The notes beneath the pieces were generated by a model that worked only from the letters and a program-made list of their open reading frames with translations, had not been told where the DNA came from and did no database searches. This document shows, piece by piece, positions 42,604 to 53,572 of a stretch of 64,000 nt of DNA. Position numbers and translations under genes: made by a program. The DNA is taken from positions 4,804,754 through 4,868,753 of the forward strand of contig JAJEKV010000070.1 in the NCBI GenBank assembly GCA_021234155.1, given 5' to 3'. The stretch is from Isoetes taiwanensis. Taxonomy: Eukaryota > Streptophyta > Lycopodiopsida > Isoetales > Isoetaceae. The first letter of the stretch is position 1; each line of letters starts with the position of its first letter.

Positions 42604-43639
42604 TCTTATATTATAATGTTATTGTGTAAGTGTTGGACCCAGCCCTAATTTGGGCCCCCAGTTGATGAAATCAATGGAAGAGATGATGCCATGATTCTTT
42701 GTTTTTTTTTTTTTTTTTCTAGGGTTAGCGAGGGCGACCCATCGCACCTTATTTGAGATTTGCCCTATTCTTGCAAAGCGGATCTTGCTCCTCTGTTTTG
42801 CTCGATTGATCCGTGAAATCATTTTTGTTCGTTTAATGCCCGTATTATGGTTGCGAAAGCATCTGCGGCACAGTGTTTTGCAAAGTAAAATTACGGTTTC
42901 GCGACCATCGGATCTTTTCCTTCATCAAATCCATGGTAAGCAAAGGGGCTTATGTCTCACGGTGCCAACACGGGCGTTTGCATGAACATGCACTTCCCAT
43001 GCTTATAATGCATGCTTATGGGCACCGGATTACGGCACTTTCGACTATGGCTCTCGGGGCTTGCAATTTAGGGAGCTTTGTGAGCTATGGAGCCTCGTCA
43101 AGCCCGGCAACAACCGTGGTCTTGCAATTGCTCGGCTGAAAACCACAAGCGGATCAACAAAACTTTCGGGTATATGCTCGGTTTAGTTTCAAATCAATTT
43201 CCTTTAGGAAAAACGGCCAAGCTCTAGGAAACTTTCTCTGCAAAACCACGACTTTGGAAGAAGAGCTGCAAAAGCTGCCAAACAAATGGCATTGCAAGCT
43301 ATTTCTAAGCCAATAAGCAATGGTTATGTGTCTTATGGTAGCGAGCACACACTTACAAGCCTTTTGCAATTCTTTGAAAGAAAAAGCAAAAAAGGTTTAG
43401 AGATTCAATTGGAAGAGAAAAAAAAGAAAGAAATAGAGTTACAAAAGCGGGGTTGATGAATCAAGAGAGAGATCTTTGCTCTCGAAAATGGCGTTACAAA
43501 TATATGGGTTTTGGTTGCAAAGTTAAAAGCACATAACCCTATAAACAACTTTGCAAAAGCGGGGCGTGGTTGACATTTATCCTACTTCAAAGCGATTCGA
43601 TAGTCTTAAAGATTTAAAAAGCCACGGATGATAACGAAG

Positions 43640-43864
43640 ACCAAATTGCTCGAGAAGAGGAAAAGAGGAAATGCGAGAGTTGGTTATTTCTTATTTCTCG
43701 GTTAAAGGTAAGGATTTTATGAATAATGAAACAATGATTAATGAAAATAAGTTTCTTGATATCCTCTAATATAGGGCGAAGAATTAGATGATTTGGATAT
43801 TGATGCACTTGAGGACCTTCAAAACCTTCATGTGGAGGCACTTACAAAGCTATGTCAAGCGAAG
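43640..43864 (+). pseudogene. Captured exon fragments, gene unknown
   Basis: A stretch bounded by AG and GT at 43775-43864 encodes exactly 30 residues beginning GEELDDLDIDALEDLQ, acidic and helix-like, with TCTAATATAG before and GGTAAGC after. Before it, 43640-43707 (EEEKRKCESWLF..) ends at a possible donor AAAGGTAAGG, leaving a 67-bp intron. This looks like genomic exon-intron DNA carried by the Helitron. A MADS-type helix region is one weak possibility; I do not assign it. Confidence 0.4.
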
Positions 43865-44149
43865 GTAAGCTATATCCACTCTTTGCTTTACTTGGAATTT
43901 GAGAAGAAGAAAAATTCAAAAAGTTATAGGGCTAAAGAAGGAATTAATTGTTGTGTAGACAAAGATACAAGATAGGATAAAGAGAAAGGCGAGGCGAGGA
44001 GCGGTCTCACGCCGGGAGAAAGATCAGCGGGATGAGGAGAGAACCTCCCACGTCACGCAAAGTATGCTTTGAAGCTCCCCTTTGCTGCAGCAAATTCAGA
44101 TTTTAAGGAGAAGGATTAGCATAAGCACCATCTTACGCATCTTTTATTT

Positions 44150-45003
44150 GGTGACGTGACATTCAAAGGACCTTCTTACAGAATACAAGGGCAATGCCAG
44201 TTCTTTGAATGGTGTGATGCTCCAACATCACCAATAAAGTTGCCGGGGAACTCAAAGTATGTACCCACGAAATTTAGGAACTGGTGGTTCTATGGCACCT
44301 CTGAGCCGGGCTGCAATGCCATTGTGGTCTTTGGACCACAATGTTGTCTTGGCTAATTGGAATGCCCAAAGATTCAGGGCGTCGTTTCTACAAATGTCCA
44401 AAGAGTCGGCGGTATGCAAGGTTTATATATTACCATAGATACATAGAAAGCTAAGCCCATATGAGCAATGTATGTTGAAGCTAGGTGCCTTGCTTGCGGT
44501 ATTTCTAGAGTCGAGAACCTTTATCTACATGGCAAATTTTCATTTGCGGGGAGGGTAGGCTTTGGGATTTTTCAAATGGTGCGATGAAGCTAATATTGGG
44601 ATGAATCGGGACCTAAGGTGGATGGTAAGATGCATCTTTGGAGGGAATTATTCCAGCCCTCCACCATCTGCTGCTAAATGCTATAAATGTGGAGGTGAAG
44701 GACATTGGTCAAAAGATTGCACATTTAAAGGACCGGGAGCTTCACTATCTTTTGGTCTTTGCTAAGCTTTGGATCACGGATCACGAGTGCTTCAAATGCA
44801 AACAACGAGGGCCCTTTGGTCAAAAGATTGCCCTAACGCTTCCGCGAGTTATGGACTGCAAAGCTCACGATTTTTTGGCTGCTCAAGATGCTAGCAAGGC
44901 TACTAGGGGTATCTCTGGCGGTGTAAAAGTTAAAGCTGTTTTAAGTGTGGGAATCCGGTCATTGGGCAAACAATTGCCACAGTGCCTAATCTTTGGTGCC
45001 TAA
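44150..45003 (+). pseudogene. GRF/CCHC zinc-finger gene fragment (topoisomerase 3-alpha-like tail)
   Basis: Recognisable pieces in different frames: QCQFFEWCDAP (44189-44221), the end of one GRF zinc finger; HCGL (about 44329) followed by GRRFYKCPKS (44377-44406) and GFFKWCDE (44563-44588), a second GRF finger; then a CCHC knuckle CYKCGGEGHWSKDC (44679-44720). Two more knuckles are frameshifted: CFKCKQRG..SKDC (44788-44832) and CFKCGNP..GHWANNC (44937-44979). Two GRF fingers followed by CCHC knuckles is the C-terminal layout I associate with plant DNA topoisomerase 3-alpha, but other GRF/CCHC proteins exist. The catalytic part is absent. At least three frameshifts exclude function. Confidence 0.55.
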
Positions 45004-46130
45004 TTCTCAAGATGGTGGATCACATGAATCACGTATGTATAGATGTTTTTTTTGCAAGTTAAGATTTCCCCATGTCAGTTTTGCAGGCTTATCACTTTCT
45101 AGAACTCCCCTACATGCATTTACAAGATATGGATATAGAATATTCTAAGAATTCAAATGACTATTTTAACAAGTTCTGACGGCGGCCGACTCTGTTATAG
45201 CCACATTCGATAGATAGATAGCTATATCGTGTGCATTATTTTAGAAGATGCAAATCTAGATCGGGATCTAATGATAATGAAGGGTGTATTTTCATGAAGG
45301 AGGGTGGATTGTGATAAAGGCTGGAGTTCCTTATAGGTTTAGGTTGAACTTTCCTCCAAGATGCACAACACATGGACTATCCTTTTCTCAATTCCATCAT
45401 AAACTTTAGCAATGGTTTTGCTCTCTACCCATTTTCTACATGTAGAATTAATTTAAAGTTTCTTCTTTGTGCAATTTGAATTCAAGCCTTAAATCAGAAG
45501 TCTAATAGCCATGCAAAAAGAGAACAAGAAGGGAACACTGGATGGACACATATTGGACACATATTGGCCATCTCACGTCTTATACACAATAATGGAAGCT
45601 ATAGGCAAATTATGGTGTTTTGACAAACCTTAAAACATTATGTGCACTCTCAAAATTTCTCACGGGTGCATCTCAATAAAGCTATCTCATTCTCATTATA
45701 ATACTATGTATGTTCTTCTCAACACCTTAAACTAATGCAATCCCAATACTGTTTTTTTCACTACAAGGCCATTTCCATTAATGTTATTCTACACCTTCTA
45801 TAATGCAACTTTATTGCAAATATTACATAAAGAATGCTTATCATAGTAGCATTTCCAACCTATATCGAACTATGTAAACATTCTTTTGCATGCTAATCGA
45901 AATGAGCAATACTATAAACTCATGCAAGTTTAGTTCACGTGGCTCCCAAACAAACATACAACCAATTTTGACCTCTGCCACTTTTCAATGACACATTGAG
46001 TAAACAAAGGTAGAAGAAAAAAGGAAGAAATAGCTATGCGTGACAAAATTGACCTACATTATTTGTTCTAATGTAAAGAAGAACCATTGACCCCAATAAT
46101 TGCCTTATATTTTTAGAAGGCACCATTTAA

Positions 46131-48040
46131 TGTTATAAGCCTATGTCATAAAAAATTTGTATGGCTTAGATCATTTGATTGCATCCATAGGCCGTGATTT
46201 ATTGCATTGTTCCCACCACCACCGCTGGCATGCTTTGATCTCTTAAGAGGAGGGTAAAAAGGAAAAGGGAGGAGGAAAGATAAAAAGAATAAAAGGCATG
46301 GACAAAAAGGAAAGAGGGAAAAGGAGAAAAGGGCGTAAAAACAAGCAAAAAAAAAAAAGAAAGGGAAGGGAAAAAAGGATTTTTATCATTTGAAAGGGCA
46401 TGATGGGAAAAGGCGGGGGTGGGGAGAAAGAGAGGACATTTAAAAAAGGGAAAGGGGGGGGGGGAAATTACAACAAATGAGGAGAAGGAAAAAAGAAAAA
46501 AGGAAAAAAGGGAAGGAAGAAGGGAAAAAAAAGGAAAAGGAGGGGAAAGAAAAAGTTTTAAAGGGAATGGAAAAAGGGAAAAGACAAAAAAGAGGAAAAA
46601 AAAAGAAAATGCCTTATAACATATAAAAATAAAAGGGAAAGGAAAAAGGAAAGGGAAAAGCAGGAAAAAAATGTTTTGAAAAAAAAAAAAAAAAAGAAAA
46701 AAGAAAAAAGGATGGGGAAATTAAGGAAAAAAGTGGGTAAAAAAAAATGGAAATGAATTTTAAAGGAAAAAAAAAAATTGGCATTAGCTAAAGGGGGAAA
46801 AAAGAATAAAAAAGATAAAAAAAAAGGAGGAACGGAAAAAAAAATATCAGAAAAAGGGGAAAAGGGCCTTTGCGTTTAAAACAGAGAAAAAGCACTTTTA
46901 AATAGGGTGAAAAGGGAAAGCAGTCCAAGGAAATGAGAGGATAAAAGGAAAATTTTTAAACAATCATTGTAGGAAAAAGGAGGAAAAGGGAAGGAAAATG
47001 GAGTTTATCTTTTGGGAAGTAGAAAAAGGGTGGGGAAAAAGAAATGGCATTTTCTAAAAAATGTTGCATGTCCCTTTGTCCAAGAGAAAATGAAAGGGGA
47101 GAATGTTAAGGGCAAAAAGGCAATGGGAAAAGGAAAAAAAAAAAGGATTGCCAAAAGAAGGAAAAAATGCATGGGAAAAAATCCAAAAGGGAAAAGGAAA
47201 AAGGGAAGGAATAAATGGCTTGGGAATCTAGGAAAAACGAAAGGGGAAAAAAATTCAGAAAAGGGCACCATCAAAATTAAGAGAGGGAGGATAGGTTTCA
47301 AAAAATGGAAAAAGAGAAGGGTGGGGGGGCTGGAAATGGAAAAGGAAATGAAAAAATAAAAAAAGGGAGGGGGAAGTGGAAAAACCGGCCCCTCTTGAGC
47401 CAATGGGGAAGAGGGATAGGGGAAAGGGAGGGGGAAGAGCCTTTTGTTTGGGAAGAGGAAAGGGTGAACAAAGGGTAAAAAAAGCCATTTTTTGCAAATT
47501 CCTTTTAACAAGGCATGGAGAAAAAGGGGCGAGGGAAAGAAAGAGCAAGAAAATTAGAAAAGAGAAGGAAAAAATGTCATGGGAAATTTGAAAATTTCTA
47601 AAGGAAAAATAGAGAGAGGGAAAAAAAAAGGAAATCAAGATAATGGGGAAAAAGGAGGAAAAATGGAAGGGAAAAAAGAAGAGCGAAAAAAGCAATCTTG
47701 GGTCAAAGAGGAATAAGCGAAATGGGAAAAGAGAATTTCCACATTGAAGCGAAAAGAAAGGGGAAAAAAATCCAAGAAGAGCATGGAAAAATTTGAAAAA
47801 AGAGGGAAAGGGTGGGAAAAGAGGAAAAAAAAGGAAAAGAATCCATTTAGAAAAGGTTTGGGAAGAAGGAAAGGAAAGGCAACATAGGGGGAAACAAGGA
47901 TGTGAAAAAAAGAAAGACATTCAAAGAAAGAAAGGAAGCATGCAAGGAAAATAAAAAAAAAAAAAGGAAAAAAGGGAAGTGTGAAAAGCAGGGAAAGGAA
48001 AAAAAAAAAAAAAAAAAAGCGGTAAAAAAGAATGGTATCA
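46131..48040 (+). mobile_element. Purine-rich Helitron relative, ends unclear
   Basis: Its 5' portion (AATGTTATAAGCC.. GGCATGCTTTGATCTCTTAAGAGGAGG, 46130-46256) matches the 5' region of the 6198 element. The first bases, including TC, are missing. No hairpin or CTAG is seen at the right end; the purine array stops near 48030. Confidence 0.55.
46250..48030 (+). repeat. Purine-rich array
   Basis: A/G-rich + strand with more T interruptions than the other arrays, such as TTTTATCATTTG and CCTTATAACATAT. These interruptions resemble an averaged or mosaic sequence. Frames at 47005-47511, 47255-47920 and 47635-48057 (minus) are by-products of base composition. Confidence 0.85.
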
Positions 48041-49710
48041 CATAATATTGTTAACAATGGAGTATTTTTTTATTCTCTCATTGGATTGTGTATCATTTCT
48101 TATTTCGATCAAATTATGCCCAAATCCATTTGCCCATGCTTCCTAGTAACAGAATAAAAAGATGCAAAAATTTAAGAGGAGTAGACAAAGAAATCCTAAA
48201 AAATTCACATATCTTGTTTTAACATAATGCTTTTGTACCACCACATTGACATAAAAAGCGACATGAGATTCACAAAAAGCAACCGCCCAAATCAGACAAA
48301 AGGTACTTTTGTTTGTTTACATAAGAATTGTATATCTTGAAGTGCTCTAGACATATCTCAAGTGTCTATTTTACTTTACACCTCGGGCCTTCTATCTGAG
48401 CCGGCGTTTCTTTGGGATGAGAACCCATTTTAAATAAAGAATCCATATGTATGCCTTGTCAACCTTCAAGTACTTTGGGAGAAGAAAAAAACCCAATGTC
48501 GGTTTTTGTTGTAGTGATTTGAATAATAAAACAGAATCAATTGGGCCTTGAATCATGCTCTAGTAGCACATAGCTAGCGTAAAATGAAGCATATAAAAAA
48601 AAGGAAAGACCAGATATGAACTTATAAAGATGACCCAAGGAAAAGGATGTTTGCCATCCATTGTTGCCATGCTTGAACCGAGAGATGAGAGGTCTCTTTT
48701 TGGGGCCAATCATGACCATCATGACCATATTCCTTTGGGCAGATCATATAAGTCTAGCAAGCATAAAATCTCGCTTTAATCCATTGATAATCATGACAAT
48801 GAAGGATATCTGATTCACCCTAAAAATTCGCGTTGGAATTATATATTCAAGTCAACATTGGAGCTCCATTGGGATTGAAAAATCTCCATCGATATGAAAA
48901 AAAAATGCGTACTTCTTCACTAAAGAATAGATAGAAGAAGAGCCATTATATAAGAAATGCGATTATAGTGCGTGAGTTACTTGAATCCTTGAACAACCAG
49001 CATTTTAAGTGTTGAACAATTAATGCGAGTCACCACAATTCCTTGGTTTAGATTAAGCCATGCCTTCACATGTGTTGATGGCATGTTTCCATTTACCCGC
49101 TTGGTGAAAGAAGAAACATGTGTGTAAATCTGCCTAACTTGCTCTCTCAAACCCTATGCAAATTTTGTTAATAAGATAGAGGAAATGACTTAAATCCCAT
49201 GAAGACAAGCGCCATAAATCTATATGATCTTCAAAACAGACCAAATCTTTGTGCCGGAACAAACTACCGGGATCTGAAACAAGGTCATTCTTTCTAACCG
49301 ACCAAAATTTCCGAAGCTTCCAATTTCCTTGGCTCAAAACAAATTTCCAATTAAGCTTCCTCGTTGCTTTTATCTATAGCCAACACTGAAAAAAGGTCAT
49401 GCCCTTAATTGAATCTGACCAAATAAAATCGGGATCCATTATATTTGGAGAAGATAGTGGAAGATTTGCCCCTTTACAACATAGATCCGATCACATCGAG
49501 CTTTCTAACTTTTGGAAGCCGATGGCTTCTTTTAAATCGGGTTAAGAAAAAGGAAAAGAAGTTCCATCCAACCTCTGTGTAGTAGAAATGGGCTAAAAAC
49601 CCTAAGTTATCTTATTACGTGGCATCATCTCCTCCATTGGCTTGATCAAATCTGGAGCGTCCAAATTAGGGCTGGGTCCAACACTTACACAATAACATTA
49701 TAATATAAGA
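48041..49710 (-). mobile_element. Helitron E, 5' part (left limit unknown)
   Basis: The minus-strand 5' end TCTTATATTATAATGTTATT is at 49710, followed by the family text GTGTAAGTGTTGGACCCAGC. Its 3' end is not located. Part of it (48912-49065) is similar to 42311-42460. No gene recognised; short frames (48537-48728, 49134-49337) have no known relatives. Confidence 0.6.
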
Positions 49711-52700
49711 CTAAATCAATTGCCCGGCGTTCTTTGGCATAATTTTGGGAACTTATAAATGTTGAGAACGTGCATTTCTGCATGATAACTTCTTCTCCAT
49801 TGGATCATTTGGGAAAGCTGTAGATTGCAAGTGGCTATGTTTATGAGTTGTTGATGTTGTGTATCTAATCTCGTATAGTCACTTTTCCTTCTATTGTGTT
49901 CTTTCTTGCTACTTGTATATGAATATGGATGTCTTCTGGCTACAAACGTCTATTCCATTTTTGTTGCTTGTGTATGAATGGCACAACACCCATGTAAGCC
50001 TTTGAAGGCATTGCATTTATTGCACGTATTGCATTATTTAGTGTGACCTTGTTCATGTGGTTGTAAATGTTCTGTCTTTTTATCCACGTCACACGTAGTT
50101 ACATCCTTTACTATCGTTGTAGTTGTTAAAAAAGGATATGGAAATACAATACAATTATTTAAGTATAAAGTTGTAGTTGGAAAAGAACATGGCTTGTAGT
50201 TTTAGTTGTGGCTTATAGTCTTTCGCTTACAGTCATGGAAAATCGAGAATAAGAATTTTCGCATTTTTGAACAGGAATTGAAAATTGTAGGTCCCCTTTT
50301 GGTTTGCCTTCCTGTCATGCCCTGGGTCAGTATTGATCTGGATGTATTCCCTTTTGAGACTTGGGAACCTGCAACCAAGCTATCTCATCATGTACTTGCT
50401 TGAAATTGAACCTTGATGCATTATATTAAACCAGACTTGCCTTTTTAGGAAAGCACTATATAATATCCTTCTGAATAGCAGAGCTTCATTGGTGGGACGA
50501 ACCAAGTTGTCTCTTTAGTCCATAAAGTATCTACTACAAAAATTCATTTTGCAAAAGGCCTACAACGTATGAAATAATGTAGAGATTAAGAATGGCCGAA
50601 TGCAAGTATGTACCTTGAGTGAATGGAGAAAAGAAAGCCACAACCTGCTTTGTCATCATATCTGCTTTCAGAAGAGTTTAAGACCTGCATCTGCATCTGC
50701 TTGTATTATTTTCTAAATAGTGAACTTAGACTTGTCTCTACAATGCAGCTCTGAAGCACAGAAAGCTGTGCTGAACATCTGTTGTGCTTGTGTTGGAGGT
50801 GTTGAAATACCTGATGGTGATGGCAAGTCGCTCTGCTTAAATATCAATTGTTTGGCCTGGAAGCCTGGATTAGGCAGAAATTAGGCTAAAGATCTCTGAG
50901 TTACTTGCAGTTTCTTGCAGTTTCTTGCAGTTTCGGCACATTCAAAATGCTACCGAAGAAGTTACACATCCAAAACCACCCTAAAACTCTGAGACATACA
51001 TGCTTGGCAAGAGTTATGGCACAGATAAAAGTGCCCTTCTTTCTCAATCTAGTCATGCTGCAGCACAGACTGCAGCGATGCCAGCAAACATCATATGCTG
51101 CTCTTCCAGCCATAGCTAGCTTCAGGGGGATCGGGCGGTAGCCAGCAGAAGAAAGGCAGCGGAAGGGATCAGGCATGGCATCCTAGATGGTGCTTTAAGA
51201 CCTTATTCTTCTAATCATACATGTGGATTAATGGAATATCGTTCTAGAAGGTCAGTTATTTATTCATTGTAGATTTCCAAAACTGAACATTTAAAAATAT
51301 ATTTCAGATGTTCTTGTGCCCGCGCTTCTTGCACATAAATGGTGTAAATGATGTGAGCCTCATTCTATTTCATTGATGAGAGCAAAATGATTGGCAGTTG
51401 ATACATCTCTCACCTACTTTATCCTTGAAAATAAATACTCAAAAACTTGTGGTGCTATCCCCCGTTTGTCATTTTATCTAAGCCACCCATATTTCCAAGC
51501 ATGGTGTGGATTTTTTCCACTAACAATCTGCACAGCTGTGATGGATCAATCAGTTGAACACATGTAATTTTGTAGTTGGTAATATAATAATAGATGCTCA
51601 CCTGAACCATAAGCAAACATGCAACTATTATATCCTGACATGCAATTCTCCACCATTGCAAATCAGCCACATTAAAAAGCATTCCCCACCATATACGTAA
51701 CAACAAACTTCAAAGGCCTCAAGAAGACCAAAGAAGACCAATGTTGCTTACTAATAACAATGGTATAATCTTAGAAATGATATTATAGCTACCATTAGCT
51801 GCAAAAGATGACATAATGTAATGACAGTTAACTTGGCAAATAAATTTCAGGATTTATTCATAAGCAGAGACTTTTCAACCTTTCAAAATGCTACAAAAAT
51901 TATCACAACATTGCCCTAAATAAATAAAATGTTTTGGAAGTTATGAGATACAACCTCTTAAAGCCAGATGTTGCAAATAAAAGGAAATTCTACTTCAAGA
52001 GAATAGTTTCAAACTTTTATGAGAACCAAGACTTACCAAAATGGAGCCTTTTCCAAGGGTAAAATTAGCAAAACTATATGTCCTCCTCTTCTTCTCCATC
52101 AATAAGTTGCTTTATCAAGTGTAAAATTCCGGAAAATAATACAATGTTAAGAGTAGAACTTTTCCTTCCATTTTTTTAAAGACAAGCCGAGTAGGGAGGA
52201 TTCTGTAATAGTTTCACCTTTCAACATGATCAAATGTAAAAGCTTTTTCGGTGATCCTAGCCATGTCGGGGCTTTGAGGGCTTTCCCTTTTCTTTATACA
52301 TCCGCCATAACCCCCGGATATTTCGAACGAAAAGACTTTCCTTTGAATAGTAGTTGTTCTTGGCAATCCAAAACGCTCATCCTATATAATAAAATAATAT
52401 TGTCCATTTTGGAAGCCCTTCAATTGTTTCAACAAATGCCGCTTTTCCAAATGTAGCATCTTGGAACACAATCATGGCAGCATATATTCATTGATCAAAT
52501 ATAGAGAAGGCAATACGTCATTTCATGTGATGCCCCGAAACCGGATACTATTTCATGGAATACAATCAACCTTCGCATATGCACAAAATGGGCATTTTGA
52601 AAAGGCAAATTCTTCTTCTAGGACATGCCTCAAAGGGATAAGGTATCATGGAACACCATGATTCTTCAAATGCCTTATTTGAAGGCCTTAAATGTAGAAT

Positions 52701-53572
52701 CCTCCATTTATTTAGAGAAATGCATCTAAGGCTTGATCCCCCTGATAGGGTCACATTCTTAGTGGTTCTTGAGGCATGTGTTAAGATCTCATTTTGGGTG
52801 AAGGTTCCAAACTTTCACTCCACCTTGATTTTTGACTTATGGTTTGGAGAAAGAAGACATCGCTCAATGCAATGCTCATTTCTAATATGTATGGAAAATG
52901 CGGCTTATCCGCATGACTCACATAGAATATTTGTGATAATGACTGAGGGATGTAATATCATGGAACACTTTGATCATTGCATATGCTAACCATAATCAAG
53001 GGAAGGAAGCAATCTAGTTTTTGAGCATATGCAATCCTTTTGATAACGCCACGATGCTATAACTTTCGTTGGAGTTCTTGATGCATGTGCAAGAGCAAAA
53101 GCAATCCCAATATGCCATAGACTCCCCATTCAAAGGCAAGCTTTCAAATGCAGGGCAACATCGAAACTTGCAAAATTGTAGCAATTTAACATCCGGAAGC
53201 TTTCTGGAAAAAAAATCTTTTTGATCTCTCGAGCATAAACCACACACTTGATTACTTTCAAATGCCTGAGCCACCATCACCAAGCAAGGCATGAGTCCCA
53301 CCGGATTTGATAATCAACAATATAATCATGTAAAAAGCCTTTTGTTTGTTTATTGTTTTAGACCAAAATCCATTTAGGCATTGTTATTTGCCCTCTTGGA
53401 TTCCCAACCGGGCCTCCTTCCCATTATTATTTTTCAGTTTGGTCTGGCCGGATTGGAATGAATTGGGAGGAAGCAAAAATCTTCAACACCTCGGACCGGA
53501 AAAAACAAATTAAAATTTCACCTCCAATTTCTTTTGGGTCCAACACTTGGGACCCCACATTATAATATTAGA
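49711..53572 (-). mobile_element. Helitron F carrying a PPR gene fragment
   Basis: Directly abuts Helitron E. Minus-strand 3' end: CTAA at 49711-49714 in place of CTAG, a 7-nt spacer and a decayed hairpin (49722-49738). Minus-strand 5' end: TCTAATATTATAATGTGGGG at 53572. The segment 53290-53530 is mixed with tRNA-unit text. Apart from the PPR fragment, 49740-52200 shows no recognised gene; the 50905-51141 and 51455-51706 frames are unassigned. Confidence 0.55.
52220..53110 (+). pseudogene. PPR (pentatricopeptide repeat) gene fragment, PLS type
   Basis: Typical PPR words follow in order but in changing frames: EALQLFQQMP (52410), ASWNTIMAAYI (52455), DVMPRNR, FAYAQNGHFEKA (52575-52610), VSWNTMI (52645), FREMHLR and DRVTFLVVLEACV (52715-52790), DSHRIF, SWNTLIIAYANHNQGKEAI (52957-53013) and AITFVGVLDACARAKAI (53055-53105). 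These belong to about four repeats of a PLS-class PPR protein, normally an organelle RNA-editing or processing factor. No start, targeting peptide or C-terminal E/DYW domain is present, and many frameshifts and stops occur. It is on the strand opposite to Helitron F. Confidence 0.72.

Larger units (their letters stand above)
42604..46130 (+). mobile_element. Helitron G with captured gene fragments
   Basis: Clear 5' end TCTTATATTATAATGTTATT, followed by GTGTAAGTGTTGGACCCAGC as in Helitron A. The right limit is uncertain: GGCACCATTT at 46117-46126 looks like the 3' end (GGCACCATTACTAG) fused, after a small deletion, to the 5' end of the next element. The interior carries exon-like and zinc-finger gene pieces between 43.6 and 45.0 kb. 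From 45010 to 46100 I see only AT-rich sequence. Confidence 0.55.

Noticed and set aside
42890-43140. Possible MADS-box remnant (ITVSRPSDLFL..) upstream of the zinc-finger fragment
   Set aside because: The match needs several gaps and lacks the diagnostic KR-rich helix, so it is too weak to call.
49711-49740. Perfect Helitron 3' terminus at the E/F junction
   Set aside because: The hairpin is decayed and the end is CTAA rather than CTAG, so it is kept only as a probable, diverged end.
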